Of a stretch of DNA of 64,000 bases, positions 23,538 to 35,443 are shown piece by piece (the first letter of the stretch is position 1; each line of letters starts with the position of its first letter). The notes under the pieces are model-generated. The model had not been told where the DNA came from, searched no databases, and saw only the letters and a list, made by a program, of their open reading frames with translations. Both the position numbers and the translations under genes were made by a program. The DNA is from Strongylocentrotus droebachiensis (lineage: Eukaryota > Echinodermata > Echinoidea > Camarodonta > Strongylocentrotidae): positions 1-64,000 of the forward strand of contig JAVYIG010009903.1 in assembly GCA_035222895.1 (NCBI GenBank), given 5' to 3'.

Positions 23538-25869
23538 TCGGGGGAAAATTTGCATTTAACAACATTCCCCCGATTTTGAGTTAAAAAATTGGGAAAAAAT
23601 AGGAAAAATCAGGAAAAGAAATAAAAAATCAGGAAACCCATTTAAATTGGGTAATTTTCAGGCCTGCTTTTTACTTCAACAAACTTACCGACTTTGAAGT
23701 TACTGGTGGCTAGAGTCGGGCAGGTGAAGAGACGAGGGAAGACCATGTACATGGGGATGGTGAGACCCCTACAGACGTTGCCTTCTCCGATCTGGATGTT
23801 CTGAATCTCCGTGGCTACAAAATACAACATTCAAAAGAATACTGATGTCTTGAACAATAATGATCATCAAATCAGTTATTTAGGGGTGCTAAAAACAAAA
23901 TAAATACTAGTGTTTAGAAATATTGAGAATGGTAACAATATCCAAGAACAATGTATAATGTTCAACAAAGAGAAATCTACCACTTCGTTGATCATGTCAA
24001 AATAATTTTTGGAATGACCCAACAAATTTAAAAATAAGAGTAAATTACATGATTAATCAATTAAAATTACACAGGGGACGGTCTTGATTAGAATGATACA
24101 TAATCATACTACATGTATAAATCAATTGGTATAATAAAATCATATTTCTGGATAATTATGTTGGTAGTTTAGCACCTCACGGCAACATGTATACATTGAA
24201 GACAACTTAAAGGCGTGACATGATGAAATTTCCTAGATTCACGTTAGAGCTGGTCCACTCTGTATATATCCAATTAAATAGACCAGTTCGTAGATACAAT
24301 CTGCGCATGCGCAGATAAAGGTCACTTGTACAAAATGTAATGTAATCATTATTCATGCATGCACCTGTGATACATTCTATTCTATTGAACACAGGTGGAA
24401 GTAATCCTTTCAAGAGGGCAAACAAAGAATCACCTCCATGACTTTAGCTGTGATTATTCCAAAGGCAAAAAGTGGGATTTATCTATGTTTAAAAGATCTG
24501 TGGATATTTGGGGTCATCTGAACCATGTGCTAACTACGAACTGGTCTATTAGTGTTGAACCATAAACCATTAATCCAAATCTCACATCAGATAGAGAACA
24601 AAATATTAATCAGAGTAACTCAATAAATGATTGTTAATACAATTTTGAATGCACTTAAAGTAAGCTTACCATCCCTGGCGTACCCCTCGGCACACCCACA
24701 AGTCTCTACTCTGACCAGCTGGATTTCCACTGATTTGATTGGTGCGTTGCAGCTTTCTATGATCACATGACCAGTGAGGGGGTTCTTAATGCAGCAGCTT
24801 GCAGAGTCGAGTCTGCCTTTGATGCTGAAGTTTGGTAGTGCTGTTTTCTGTTAGAGTTGGGGTGGAGATGGAGAGAGGGAAGAGGGGAGGGAGGATTTGG
24901 TGGGGGAGAAGGGAATAGGGAGAGGGGGAGTAGGGGAGGGGGAGTAGGGGAGGAGGAGAGGAGGAGGGGGAGAGGAGGAGGAGAAGGAGAGGAGGAGAAG
25001 GAGAGATGGAGGAGAAGGAGAGGAGGGGGGTGAGGAGGGGAGTAGGAGGAAGGGGAGGAGGGGAGGGGAAGAGGGGAAGAAGAGGGCGGAAGAGGAAGGG
25101 GAGGAGGTGGGGAGGAGGAGGGGAGGAAGGGGGAGGAGGAGGGGAGGAAGGGGAGGAGGAGGAGGGGAGGAAGGGGAGGAGAGGAGAAGGGGAGGAGGGG
25201 AAGAGAGAGGAGGAGGAGGGGGGAGGAGTTGGGGGGTAGGAGTGGAGGGGAGGAGGAGAGGAGGGGGAGGAGGGGGAGGAGGAGAGGAGGGGGAGGAGGG
25301 GAGAGGGAAGAGGGAAGGTGAAGGGAGAGGGGGAGGGGAAGCAGTAGGGGGGAAGAGAGGAGGGGGAGGAGGGGGAGGAGGGGGATGTCCAAGAGTAGAA
25401 AAGAGACAAGGATATTATATATGTGTAGCGGTACATTTGTATGTTTACATAATGTACATGTGGTATGAGTTTACCTCAAAATGTTACACCATTCAAACTG
25501 GGTGGGGTTTTGTCAGAATCAAAGACAAGAACACCACTTTTTTGGTTAATTCTTGACTCTAAATCAAGAAGTTGATGGTTCAAATCTCTGCCTAAAGCAC
25601 ATGACAAGTCACTCTGTCTCTCTTGAGACAGGTGTCAACAGAATATATTTCTGAACACAGTGCATTGAGACTGGCTGCTGGAACGTAACTTATTGACATA
25701 ATCTCCAAACCACTTTTGAAATACAAAAGGATGTTTGCATATATATACAAAATCAGAATAAAAACACTATCAAAATGAAAATCAATTTCTACATATGATT
25801 TAATAGCAAAATTTAACATTCTTTAAGTCCTGATGATCAATTGACAACCTGCCTGCTCAGAACATTGAG

Positions 25870-25931
<62 letters not shown>

Positions 25932-28900
25932 GGATGGAACCAAAAGAAAACTTCTCTCTCACTCCTTTCTATCCCCTTTCAAACCCCACATGGTAAAACA
26001 CCAAACTTAAAGGTAATACAAAGTGTTGGTATGGGGTCATGAATTTGGTTCAAATGAGCATATTGGAAACATATACTATCCTACAATATTCAGTGATCAT
26101 TGTCGTGGTCGAAATCGACTCTAAAGTTATGAAATTGTAAATAATAAACACTTTAGGTTGAATAGCTCCCTCTCAAGGTCAAGATATTATTTAAGCTATA
26201 CAAAATGTTTATTAACTAAAATTGACTGATTAGCTATTCTCGTTCGGAAATTATATACCACAACTACATACTCTGAGATTTTCATGGTCGCAGCTACCAT
26301 TGTACGGCCGTAGGAGCTATTTGAAATTTATCTAAATTTACCGGGAGCACCGGTAAATCTTTATATTAAATTTTTCTCGAAAGCAGAAGTGTTTTAGGGG
26401 CTAAAATTTCTGGTGTTTTTAATACATCCACAGGGGCATCCAAATATATTAAAATTGTAAAGAATCACTATCCACCCATTTTTCAAAATTTCCCAAAACT
26501 TTGTAATACCTTTAATGCATATAATACACACGACCATGCAAGATTCAACCTTTAAATATCATCAAAAATATATCACAGCAATATTCCTAACAAAGTGAAG
26601 GAAAATTATTTCATGAATTGCTCCTTACATCTTTGACATTCTGTAATGATTGGGGAGTGACGGTGAACGGTACAGGCTTGGGTTCTGCTTTGACTTTCTG
26701 GTCCTTGTATTCAATGATGAATTCTATCGTCTTCACCAGATCCTTGGCGAGAAGAGAACGTTTTGCCTGCGCTTTCAGAGTGTACTGTGCAAAGTAAACA
26801 GAATTCAGAAATAACATATTGTGAGCAGAAATGTTCAGGAAAGGTTAAAAAGGAATACGTAAATCTGCATTTATAAGACGCACCTTTTTTTCTGCCCCTC
26901 AAAAAAATCAAAAGACGGGTACACTCTAATCTTCAATTTGTTGCTGTTGGTTCAGTGTTAGAGTAGCGGTCCCTAAACCGGGAGGTTCTGAGTTACAAAC
27001 AAAGACATGCCATTTGAAAGGGCATTACTCTTCATTACCAAGTCCCTCGGAGAGGACTTAAAGTCGTTGGTTACTTACATGTACAAGCATACACATGCCT
27101 TTTTTTTAAGCTGTCAGTTATAACGATCCCTCAATTTTGTTGCTGTATTTTGATGAGGAGCTCAATTCATGCGAGGTAAAATGGAAAACAGTTCAGGCAA
27201 GGTAAAAAGGAAAACAAAAGACTCTTATCAACAGAAATTTCTCAATTTTTTCATTGTATTTGATGATGAACTCAGCTGTCATTGCTAGATTCTTAGGAAG
27301 AAAGTAAAGCAGTAACTGTACTTTAACTCTTATCCTGCCATGAGACTGCTAGCGCGCTATTGTTATAGTGCCGTGTGCATGCGAGCGAGCCACCGCTACG
27401 CTGCTTTGTTCACGCTAGCGCGCATATGTAATAACAGTTATTGTTCATGCCCATTGCACCGTGCTGAGTGCTTTTGCAGCGCTATTGAAAGTACCATCGC
27501 GTGCATCAGATTATCGGCTTTGGATTACGCGTCTTTGTATACAACAGTCAGATTGGATTTTCTCTAGTAATTCAGTGATTTTTTTTTTTGTAAAGATTTA
27601 AATAACACGCACTTGAACCAACCTTAAAATTAACTTGGCACACAGGAGATTAGCACTGTGGCACTGGGTGCATTGTATGGGTGGCAGCTTAAGAGTTAAA
27701 AGGGTACTGTGCAAATACCATGCAATACAAAATTTAATCTTTTAAGCAAAGGAAATGAGAAGCACATTACACTCTTATTTATCACACTTTGTCTCCTATA
27801 TATTGCAATTCTTTTTATCTCATTTAAATTATTGCACTTATTGTAATTATTATATCAGTCTTGAAAGTAAACAAGTTGAATTCTGAATTTCTCGAATTCC
27901 CACTGGCTGTATATGTGAACCAACCAGTTCCAGTAGGCAATGGTTTAATCTATGACCACTGTCCCAAAGTTATGATGGCCTATAAGAGATAGAGATAGCT
28001 CTTCAAGAATGTGCGTTTACACGAAAATCAACCCAGAATAAAAACGTACCTGAACGTTAACAAACACACCATGGTACGTCTCATAGAGCGTTTTGTTTAA
28101 CTTGGCCTTCAGCGGGACTTCAAATGGAATCTCCGTCTTTCCAGCTGGGATCTTGCCGGGTTTAGCTGCATTGAGCGTCACACTCAAAAGTGGGATGGGC
28201 TGGAGATAATGAAACAAATATAACATCAGTGAATAAAATACACGGAAGCAGAGAGAGATTTAGCTCTGGGAAGCTCAAAAGAGCTTGCCTTTGGTAGATT
28301 AATAACAAAATAATTTAATATTGATAATAATTCAAATTCATATTCATATTCAAATTTATTGTCCAATGATTGGAAATTGCTTTCATTTGCATGTCAGTAC
28401 AAGATTACAGATTATAAACATCAATTAGATACAGAGTAGAACGTTTAACTTGAACATAGGTAACAACAAATGCAGACTAAAATTTGAATCATATTTCAGA
28501 CTAAGTAGTTGAATTCAATTCATAGTTCGGATTAAATTATATTCGCAATTCAGATTAAATACAATTAAATTCAGACCAATTCAGTTCATAATTCAGATCA
28601 TATCCAGTTCAAATCCTGATCACATTCAATTCGTAATTCAGATTAAAATAAAATAAACAAAATAATAATAATACATAAGATTTGTAAGGCACCAAATCCA
28701 CTTGACAATCAAATGCTCATTGCGCAGCTTGTGCAAAAGATAAAATACATGATAAATAGACAAAACTATAATAGGAAAGGTACGGACATGAAAGCCAAGG
28801 TATTGGTAATCAATTATATGCTAAATTAAAACGAAATATTTTGTAAAATTATTTTTTAACACTTCCTATCGATGTCAGAAAATTGCACTTACATATCACC

Positions 28901-31900
28901 AAATTCTAAAAAATCCCTGTGAACAGAATTTGTTTTATACACTGTTGAACATTATAGATAATAATGTCTTAAGTATACCATAAAAATGATATAGCCCTGT
29001 CTCATAAAGAGTAATAAAGATATCCATCGCAAATATGTACATATATAACAAGTAGGGGACTGCAAACTTGCTTGATTAGAGGACTTGCAATTAATTTGGA
29101 TCAATCAAAACTCTTTTTAAGACAAGGCCCAGAACTATTGAATAATGAGTATTTTTATATATCCAGAAGTGTGTTATGTGGTGATAGGCTAGATAACAAA
29201 TCATTTTTATGCATGTTTCTCACCAAAAAAAACTATTACTCCATGGGCAACATCATGAGGAATGTATAACATAATAAAATGTATCATTATCTTCAAAGGC
29301 TTAGGGCAAATTCTCTCTGACAAGGGTAATGAATACCATGAACAGTGCATACTTTAAACATGCAAAATAACTTTGGTCCTCCCTAACCACCCCTTGGGAT
29401 GCTACAAGACAATCATTTACTCCATCAGGAACAAGGTTACACAAAAGGCCTGCTTTCATCAGCTAAAGATAGCCAAATATCCTGCTATTTGAACTAGATA
29501 ATTAACTGGATAACTTGCGTCCTTGTGAGCCCAAAGTTGCAATTAGCGAGATAATCATCACAAGATATCTTGGGCTAGTTTGCAGAATATCTCGCTATTT
29601 GTCCGGTGCGTCTTCACAAGCCTGAAAACTCGCATTATGCGCAAACACTGAGCAAAATATCTTGGGCTTGAGTTTCAAGTTTCGAGGTCAAGTCTTGAGC
29701 TGATGAAGACACGATTTGTAACTTCAGGATTATTTCCCAAATCAGAAAAAGCGGACTATTTTCACCAGCCCCAAAACTCGCATTATGCATGAACGTTGAG
29801 CAAAATATCTTGAGCTTGAGTTTCAAGTTTCGAGGTCAAGAATCGAGCTGATGAAGACGCAATTTGTAACTTCAGGATTATTTCCCAAATCAGAAATAGC
29901 GGGCTATTTGGCAATCTCGAGCTGATGAGGACAGGCCTATAAATTCCTGCTAAAGTAAGATAAGAAGCCTGAGGGCGTGAATCTTATTCATACCTTAATT
30001 GAGTTGTAGAAGGCTTCAAAGTGACCGACACTTTTGCTGCTAAGTTGAAGATTGACCGATCCCTCGGCTATAAGCGTTATCCCTTGATGCTGAAACTCTG
30101 TCTTTGTCTGGATCACGATCACTCCAGCAAGTACTTCCTGCAGGTCAATGAAAAAATGGCATGAATTTGGAGAATCGGATGGATTTTACTGATCACTTAA
30201 AGCATGGTTTCATTCCAGACACATGGGCACTCAAAATCCTAGTCTAAATCCCCCAAATTTCAAAGTTTTAACAAGGGGCTCATGTAAAATGCAAAATAAT
30301 ATTATTACTAAAGAGACCGCCCTTGATTTACCTCCGCTCGAGTCTGCTGCATCCTGTATGCTAGGATCAAGTGAATCATCAATCATTTAGTTTCAGCTTG
30401 ATGATAGATCAAAACATAATTGACTGGACAGTCATCATGGTCATTTCATTTCTACAGAAACACATTTTGACAAAAAATGTTTAATGAGTGAGCACTCCTT
30501 CTATTAATGACTCTTGTATTGAGACACTACATGTATATTTTTAATTTATCGATCACACTTGGTGTTTGTCCAAATATATTGAAAATTTCTAAAATAATCC
30601 CAATATATAAAAAAGATGATTCTTCATTAGTAAATAATTATCGTCCTATTTCCCTTTTACCGGCTGTCTCAAAAATTCTTGAAAAAATTATTTATGAACG
30701 ACTTTATGATTTTTTAAATAGTAATGATTTACTTGTTCCTAATCAGTTTGGTTTTAGAAAGCATCATTCGACAGATCATGCAATTATTCAACTTTATGAT
30801 AAAATTATTACATCATTGGCTAATAAGGAACACAGTGTAGGCATTTTTATGGACCTGAGTAAGGCATTTGATACTATTGATCATAAAATATTGATTGATA
30901 AATTACAATTTTATGGAGTAAGGGGTATTGCTTTATCATGGTTTAAAAATTATTTGTTTAATAGAGAACAGTATGTATACTTTCAATCTAAAGAGTCGAG
31001 TAGATTACCTATAACTTGTGGCGTCCCTCAGGGATCGATTCTAGGTCCTTTATTATTTTTGTTATACGTTAATGATATTGTAAAATCATCTAAACTTTTA
31101 ACATTTATATTGTATGCAGACGACACTAATGTATTTTATTCTCATACAAATTTAGACACACTTACGTCAATCTTAAATGTTGAATTATCTAAAATATATG
31201 TTTGGTTTAAGTCTAATAAGTTATCTTTAAATTTTACTAAAACAAACTTTATATACTTTAGAAATGTTCATTCACCAAAAGTAAATTGTAGATTATATAT
31301 TAATGATATTTTGCTTTTAGAAAAAAATTCTGTCAAATTTTTGGGGATAACCATTGATTCTAATTTAACTTGGTCCGATCATATACATAATATATTGAAC
31401 GCTGTTTCTAGGAACATTGGAATATTATATAAATTGAAATTATTACTAACTCCCAAATCTCTTTTTATGATTTATAATGCTTTTGTACTTTCGCATATTA
31501 ATTATTGTAATATCGTATGGGGAAACTGTTGTAAAACTAAAATTAATTCACTTGAACTTTTACAAAAGAAAGCTCTACGAATTTGTACACAATCTGATTA
31601 TTTAGCACACACTACACCTATTTTTAAAACATTGAAAACTCTCAAAGTAACTGATATGCACATTTTTCAAACAGCTATTTTTATGTATAAATATGTCTCC
31701 AACTTACTTCCTAAGTCCTTTCATGATTTTTATATTCATAATGTTAATGTACATTCGTACCCCACGAGGCACTCTATGGATTTTCATTTAACTAACCCTA
31801 AAATTGTTTTGGCACAAAAATCAATAAGACACAATGGACCCGATGTGTGGAACTCCTTGCTTATAACATTAAAATTATGTACAACACTTGTTTCCTTTAA

Positions 31901-32581
31901 AGTGAAGATGAAAGAATATTTATTGATAAGGTATGAAAATTAGATTCTGGTCATAATATACTACATGTATTTTGTTTTAATATTCATTGTTTATTTGTAT
32001 ATAAAAAGGAAATTATTTTGATAGATTGAGGAGCTCGCGCAGTGCACTCTTCACTTTGCACAGCACTCTCTTCACCCGCTCTTTCTTCCTGTCTCCTCTC
32101 CTTCTTTTGTAAGGCCGGTATCATTTCAAGCTCTGCTTACGATATCGGTCTTCTGCATTCTCCCCCTTTTCTTTCTTTTCAAATACGATTAATTGTACTA
32201 TTGATTATTTATATTTATTTATTTATATGAATTACTACTTGTATTACTTATCATTAGATCTATATTGCTAAAATGTATTCATTGTTATTTTTGTTATTGT
32301 TTATGGAAAATGCAGAAATAAAAAACTTGAAACTGAAAAAAAAAAAAATATATATACACCTGCACAGCACCTACAATCAGTACGAGAATACACCTGACGG
32401 TGGCCTGTACTTATAGCGAAGAAGAAGAAGAAGAGTCTATGAGTAATCAAACTTCGTTTTACTTACACCAAAAGCGACACATGGGACAATATACATTATT
32501 AAGGTAGTAATCTTGCACACTTACTCCTTCGCTGTAAATCTTATTGGCTTTCTTCAGACGTAGATCAAGTAGCCCCGCCAT
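22357..32581 (-). CDS. VPS26C: VPS26C (DSCR3), retriever complex subunit, complete, seven exons
   Basis: Exons 32525-32581, 29994-30137, 28050-28199, 26629-26784, 24670-24847, 23689-23814 and 22357-22439 splice in consistent phase (0,0,0,0,1,1) to 297 codons, the same length as recalled human DSCR3. Landmarks against the human protein: [19 protein letters not shown] (start), [67 protein letters not shown] and [10 protein letters not shown] near the C-terminus. The family has an arrestin-like fold. With VPS29 and VPS35L it forms retriever, which recycles integrins and other cargo from endosomes in the cytosol together with the CCC/Commander complex. Introns carry a LINE, MITEs, a long purine tract and poly-G/poly-A. 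A GGGCGG box lies about 85 bases upstream of the start. The lectin gene is transcribed divergently to the right. Confidence 0.95.
23350..23533. repeat. Long homopolymers: about 32 G then about 35 A
   Basis: An uninterrupted G run (23350-23381) and an uninterrupted A run (about 23499-23533) lie in the last intron of VPS26C. The G run could form G-quadruplexes on this strand. Exact lengths may be affected by sequencing error. Confidence 0.7.
24279..24548. repeat. MITE family L copy 2
   Basis: TAGACCAGTTCGTAGATA and TAACTACGAACTGGTCTA are inverted ends. It shares internal blocks with 15762-16083. It lies in a VPS26C intron. Confidence 0.75.
24850..25390 (+). repeat. 540-base purine tract (GGA/GAGG-rich) next to a splice acceptor
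   Basis: Almost only G and A on the plus strand, built of GGAGGAGGGG-like units. On the transcribed (minus) sense it is pure C/T and ends within a few bases of the acceptor of VPS26C exon 5 (24847). Long mirror-like purine tracts can form triplex DNA. The long open frames in it (several hundred codons) are composition artefacts. Confidence 0.9.
25869..25931. repeat. (CT)n microsatellite
   Basis: About 31 uninterrupted CT dinucleotides in VPS26C intron 4. Confidence 0.9.
26007..26515. repeat. MITE family C copy 2 (inverted relative to copy 1)
   Basis: The ends TTAAAGGTAATACAAAGT and ACTTTGTAATACCTTTAA enclose the core of 18012-18524 in reverse orientation. It lies in VPS26C intron 4. Confidence 0.85.
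26936..27110 (+). repeat. tRNA-derived SINE fragment
   Basis: TTGGTTCAGTGTTAGAGTAG resembles a tRNA A box region, and GGAGGTTCTGAGTTAC a decayed B box, followed by a GGGCATTACTCT tail shared with other SINE-like copies. It lies in VPS26C intron 3. Confidence 0.45.
27315..27700. repeat. Dispersed repeat related to 1860-2095
   Basis: It contains AACTCTTATCCTGCCATGAG at left and GGCACTGGGTGCATTGTATG with AAGAGTTAAAAG at right, weakly inverted termini with a GC-rich interior. No coding signal beyond a chance open frame. Confidence 0.45.
28993..29130. repeat. MITE family F copy 2
   Basis: AGCCCTGTCTCATAAAGAGT and CTCTTTTTAAGACAAGGCCC are inverted ends of the same family as 6801-6932. It lies in VPS26C intron 2. 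Confidence 0.65.
29446..29938. repeat. TIR element with an internal tandem duplication
   Basis: The ends AGGCCTGCTTTCATCAGCT and AGCTGATGAGGACAGGCCT are inverted. Inside, a unit of about 140 bases (from AAAACTCGCATTATGC to CAGGATTATTTCCCAAATCA) occurs twice, near 29625-29750 and 29770-29895. No coding capacity. It lies in VPS26C intron 2. Confidence 0.7.
30495..32348 (+). mobile_element. LINE (non-LTR retrotransposon), 5'-truncated, in VPS26C intron 1
   Basis: It starts inside the reverse transcriptase region and ends with a 3' UTR, AATAAAAAACTTGAAACTG and a run of A (about 32337-32348). It is antisense to VPS26C. The missing endonuclease and N-terminal part of the RT show 5' truncation, normal for target-primed insertions. 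The RT and the C-terminal region resemble the CR1/L2/jockey broad group; the exact clade was not determined. Confidence 0.9.
30507..31943 (+). CDS. LINE reverse transcriptase fragment
   Basis: An open frame of 478 codons with the RT blocks in order: [47 protein letters not shown] (first catalytic Asp), [20 protein letters not shown], and [11 protein letters not shown] with the YADD catalytic pair, then [11 protein letters not shown]. The C-terminal part ([34 protein letters not shown]) is typical of LINE ORF2 tails. No upstream endonuclease is present. The frame has no internal stop, so insertion is probably recent. The upstream start is arbitrary because the element is truncated. Confidence 0.9.
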   Translation: MTLVLRHYMYIFNLSITLGVCPNILKISKIIPIYKKDDSSLVNNYRPISLLPAVSKILEKIIYERLYDFLNSNDLLVPNQFGFRKHHSTDHAIIQLYDKIITSLANKEHSVGIFMDLSKAFDTIDHKILIDKLQFYGVRGIALSWFKNYLFNREQYVYFQSKESSRLPITCGVPQGSILGPLLFLLYVNDIVKSSKLLTFILYADDTNVFYSHTNLDTLTSILNVELSKIYVWFKSNKLSLNFTKTNFIYFRNVHSPKVNCRLYINDILLLEKNSVKFLGITIDSNLTWSDHIHNILNAVSRNIGILYKLKLLLTPKSLFMIYNAFVLSHINYCNIVWGNCCKTKINSLELLQKKALRICTQSDYLAHTTPIFKTLKTLKVTDMHIFQTAIFMYKYVSNLLPKSFHDFYIHNVNVHSYPTRHSMDFHLTNPKIVLAQKSIRHNGPDVWNSLLITLKLCTTLVSFKVKMKEYLLIRYEN

Positions 32582-33397
32582 TTGGAACGTTGAAACGTGA
32601 AATTCTGGACTTATTATCACTTTTAATCAAGTTTGAAGTTGAAGTACAGTGGAGGTCGTCGGTGGGCGGAGAGACTTTGTGATCGTTTAATCGGCCAGCT
32701 ATCGATATTGACATACTTTTCGCCCCCCCCCCCCCCCCTGTTCAAAAGGTGAATCCTATTTCACATTTTTGGCACAGCCTTGCCCTATTGAAGTTATCTA
32801 AGGCTTACCAACTCATTGTTCTTCTAAAATCTTTAACACGACAAAAAATACGGGTGCTATATACCATTTTCGTAATGTAGGTCTACGTAATAAAAAGGGC
32901 ATAAATCTTTGTAGGTTATAAATTATGTCACAAACTAGGCCTGTTAAGCATAGTTATTGTATTTCATTAGTCAGAATGCGAATTGCATACTTTATTGTTG
33001 CTACACAAAGTGGCGGATCCAGGGGTGGCGAACAAAATTGAACAAAATTGAACAAAATTAAGGGGGACGTGCCCCCCCCCCCCCCCCCGTCCCGCCGGGA
33101 TCGCCGCCCCTGTATATTGGACAAAAATTATGGCTTGTCCTCAATATTATTAAAGGAGTTATAAATCCAAAACTCCTATAATTTATCTTACCTAGCAAGA
33201 CTAAATATAATATGCAACCCACATTCTGACTATTGAAATACCATTTTTGTATAATAACAGGTGTATGAAATCATTTAAAACGAGGCAGTTATATATAACA
33301 AAAAATTGTTTAATCGAATTTGATTACATTACAAAAATGGTCTATTGAACTCGCTCTCCAATATATTCGCTGCCCTGCGACTCATCCGACTCATCTC

Positions 33398-33452
<55 letters not shown>

Positions 33453-34974
33453 CTTTATTTCCTCGTTTTTGTGACCGTTTCAAGTCGTTGCATTTCTGCA
33501 CTCATGTTCTTATGAACAAATTTCGGCCGGTGCATAAAATCTATGCCTATACAGCGATTTTTCTCTTACAGGCATTTCATTAAATATTCCCATAATTCGT
33601 ACATTACAAACTAACAAACAAACAAACCTCATTGAATATTGGGTGATAATATTGTGATTCGCGCTATATAAAAGCTGAATATTATTATAATAAGCCATAT
33701 TCAGTTATCAACTATTATTATTATTACTAGTTTTATGTTGTTGTTGTTGTTGTTTTAATTTATAGGCGTTTTTCATTCAGAAGTGAATATTTACGCCTCT
33801 TCTCTCAGGATTTTTAATCCTTTAAAATTAGATTTACTTTTGTTGATATATATATTTGGATAAATTGGATTTTTAAAAGCTAAACTTTTATTTAATGATG
33901 AAGAATTCAGTGGCTGGCGAGCAGAAGGCTTATCGGCTATATAGGACGCCCAAGGACCAACTCGGACACGGTACGTTGTGACAAGCTTCTCAACTCAGCC
34001 TAATGCTGAGCCTAGGCCCTCCGACGTCCACCAATATGTCTAGTCGTCTCCACCGCATTTCTTCAAAATTTTGACCGAAAACCAAATAAAAAACAGATCA
34101 TGATACATGAAGATTTTAAACGTTAATATAGACAGTTCTCTCTTCTAATTTCTTTTTTTCTTTCTTTTTTTCTTCTTTCTCACTCTTCTTCTTCATGTAC
34201 ATGTATACTCACTTTAAAAAGGGTGCATGGTCTCATTTCAAGACCATTTCTGGACCTGCTCTCCCAGAGAGCCATCCATTCACATAAAAACATAGATTCA
34301 AAACATACATACATTACAAAGGTAAAATTATACATGGCATATACAATAATTCAACTCAAATTGATATCAATAAGAAAAAGGGGGAAAAAAGAAGATTAAA
34401 TATAGGTAACATAAAAACCCACAGTAACAATTATAAGAAATACCTTGAAGCAAATCATAATCTATATTTTCCAAATGTAATAGGTCTTTACTTTTGCTCG
34501 TTTACATTGCAATGCCTAACATATAAGTGAGTTTCGTTTTCCTCCTAATTTTTGTTCTTCTTTTTTTTTCTTCTTGATATTGGAAACAGCGCAAGACGGA
34601 GTGCGATTATCGAAATGGTGTGTAAGGTAATTCGTTGCACGACTGAGTGAAGAGAGGTACGTGTTACGTAATAAGGTTACCAATCCCTTGTCTGCTAGGG
34701 TTTACGAATATCCCTCATTGTGTCGTACCAGGAAATAATTTCAGAAAGGCCAAATTGTGGGAACAACACAAGACACTCATTATGACGTATGGCTATGACT
34801 GACGTTGTGATTACAATTAGCATGCTATTCTCATTTCTGATTTATGCGGACAATTTAACTGGAATTTGTGTGCCAAAGGAACATATTTTTTGGAGTCTAT
34901 TTTTATAGGAATATCAGACTGTCTATTTCGCCCATCCTTTTCCCAATTTCACGAGCGAAGAGAAGGAGCTTGGG
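32582..34974. other. Divergent intergenic region between VPS26C and the lectin gene
   Basis: No exon recognised. It includes a GGGCGG box near 32664 (probable VPS26C promoter side), a C run at 32724-32738, a MITE at 32870-33344, CT microsatellites (33400-33455), a SINE-like tail GCGCTATATAAAAGCTGAAT near 33661 and TTG triplets near 33737. Promoters of both genes should lie here. Confidence 0.4.
32870..33344. repeat. MITE family J copy 2 with a nested GGATCCAGG insertion
   Basis: ATACCATTTTCGTAATGTAG and ATTACAAAAATGGTCTAT are the inverted ends. At about 33006-33116 a small element (GTGGCGGATCCAGGGGTG ... GATCGCCGCCCCTG, with a poly-C run) interrupts the family sequence. Confidence 0.65.
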
Positions 34975-35401
34975 ATGCCAAAAGCGAAGAAGGTAATATG
35001 ACGTTTATTTTATAACGAGACGTATAATACGATCTTTCAGACGAATCGTTAAAGGCCATTAATTAAGAAAAATGGTCAAGCAGACTTGAACTCAATTCAC
35101 GGTTTATTGTTTTGTTTGATACTTTGTCTATAGTTTTGTTTTGTTTTATGTGATTTGTTTGTCTGCTTTTTTGTGCGAGTACAATTCCACTGTGGCCCTG
35201 CAGGCCATGGTTTAAATCGATGACAAAATATTATTATAAGGACAGCGAGAGGGGGAAGAAGAAGATGTCGAACGAAATTAATAAATAATTTTGTAAGAAT
35301 AGTTAAGTTCTAATTATTCGACCACAGGGCTGCTCCCGATTCTACATTTCCTCCTCTTGTTTGTGTAGCCTATGTGTATATGTGCGTGTGTGTATTATAA
35401 C

Positions 35402-35443
<42 letters not shown>

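Noticed and set aside
24763-25556. Long open frames of 149-216 codons rich in Pro/Ser/Leu or Gly/Glu/Arg
   Set aside because: They lie wholly in the purine tract of VPS26C intron 4; composition forces them open and no domain is present.
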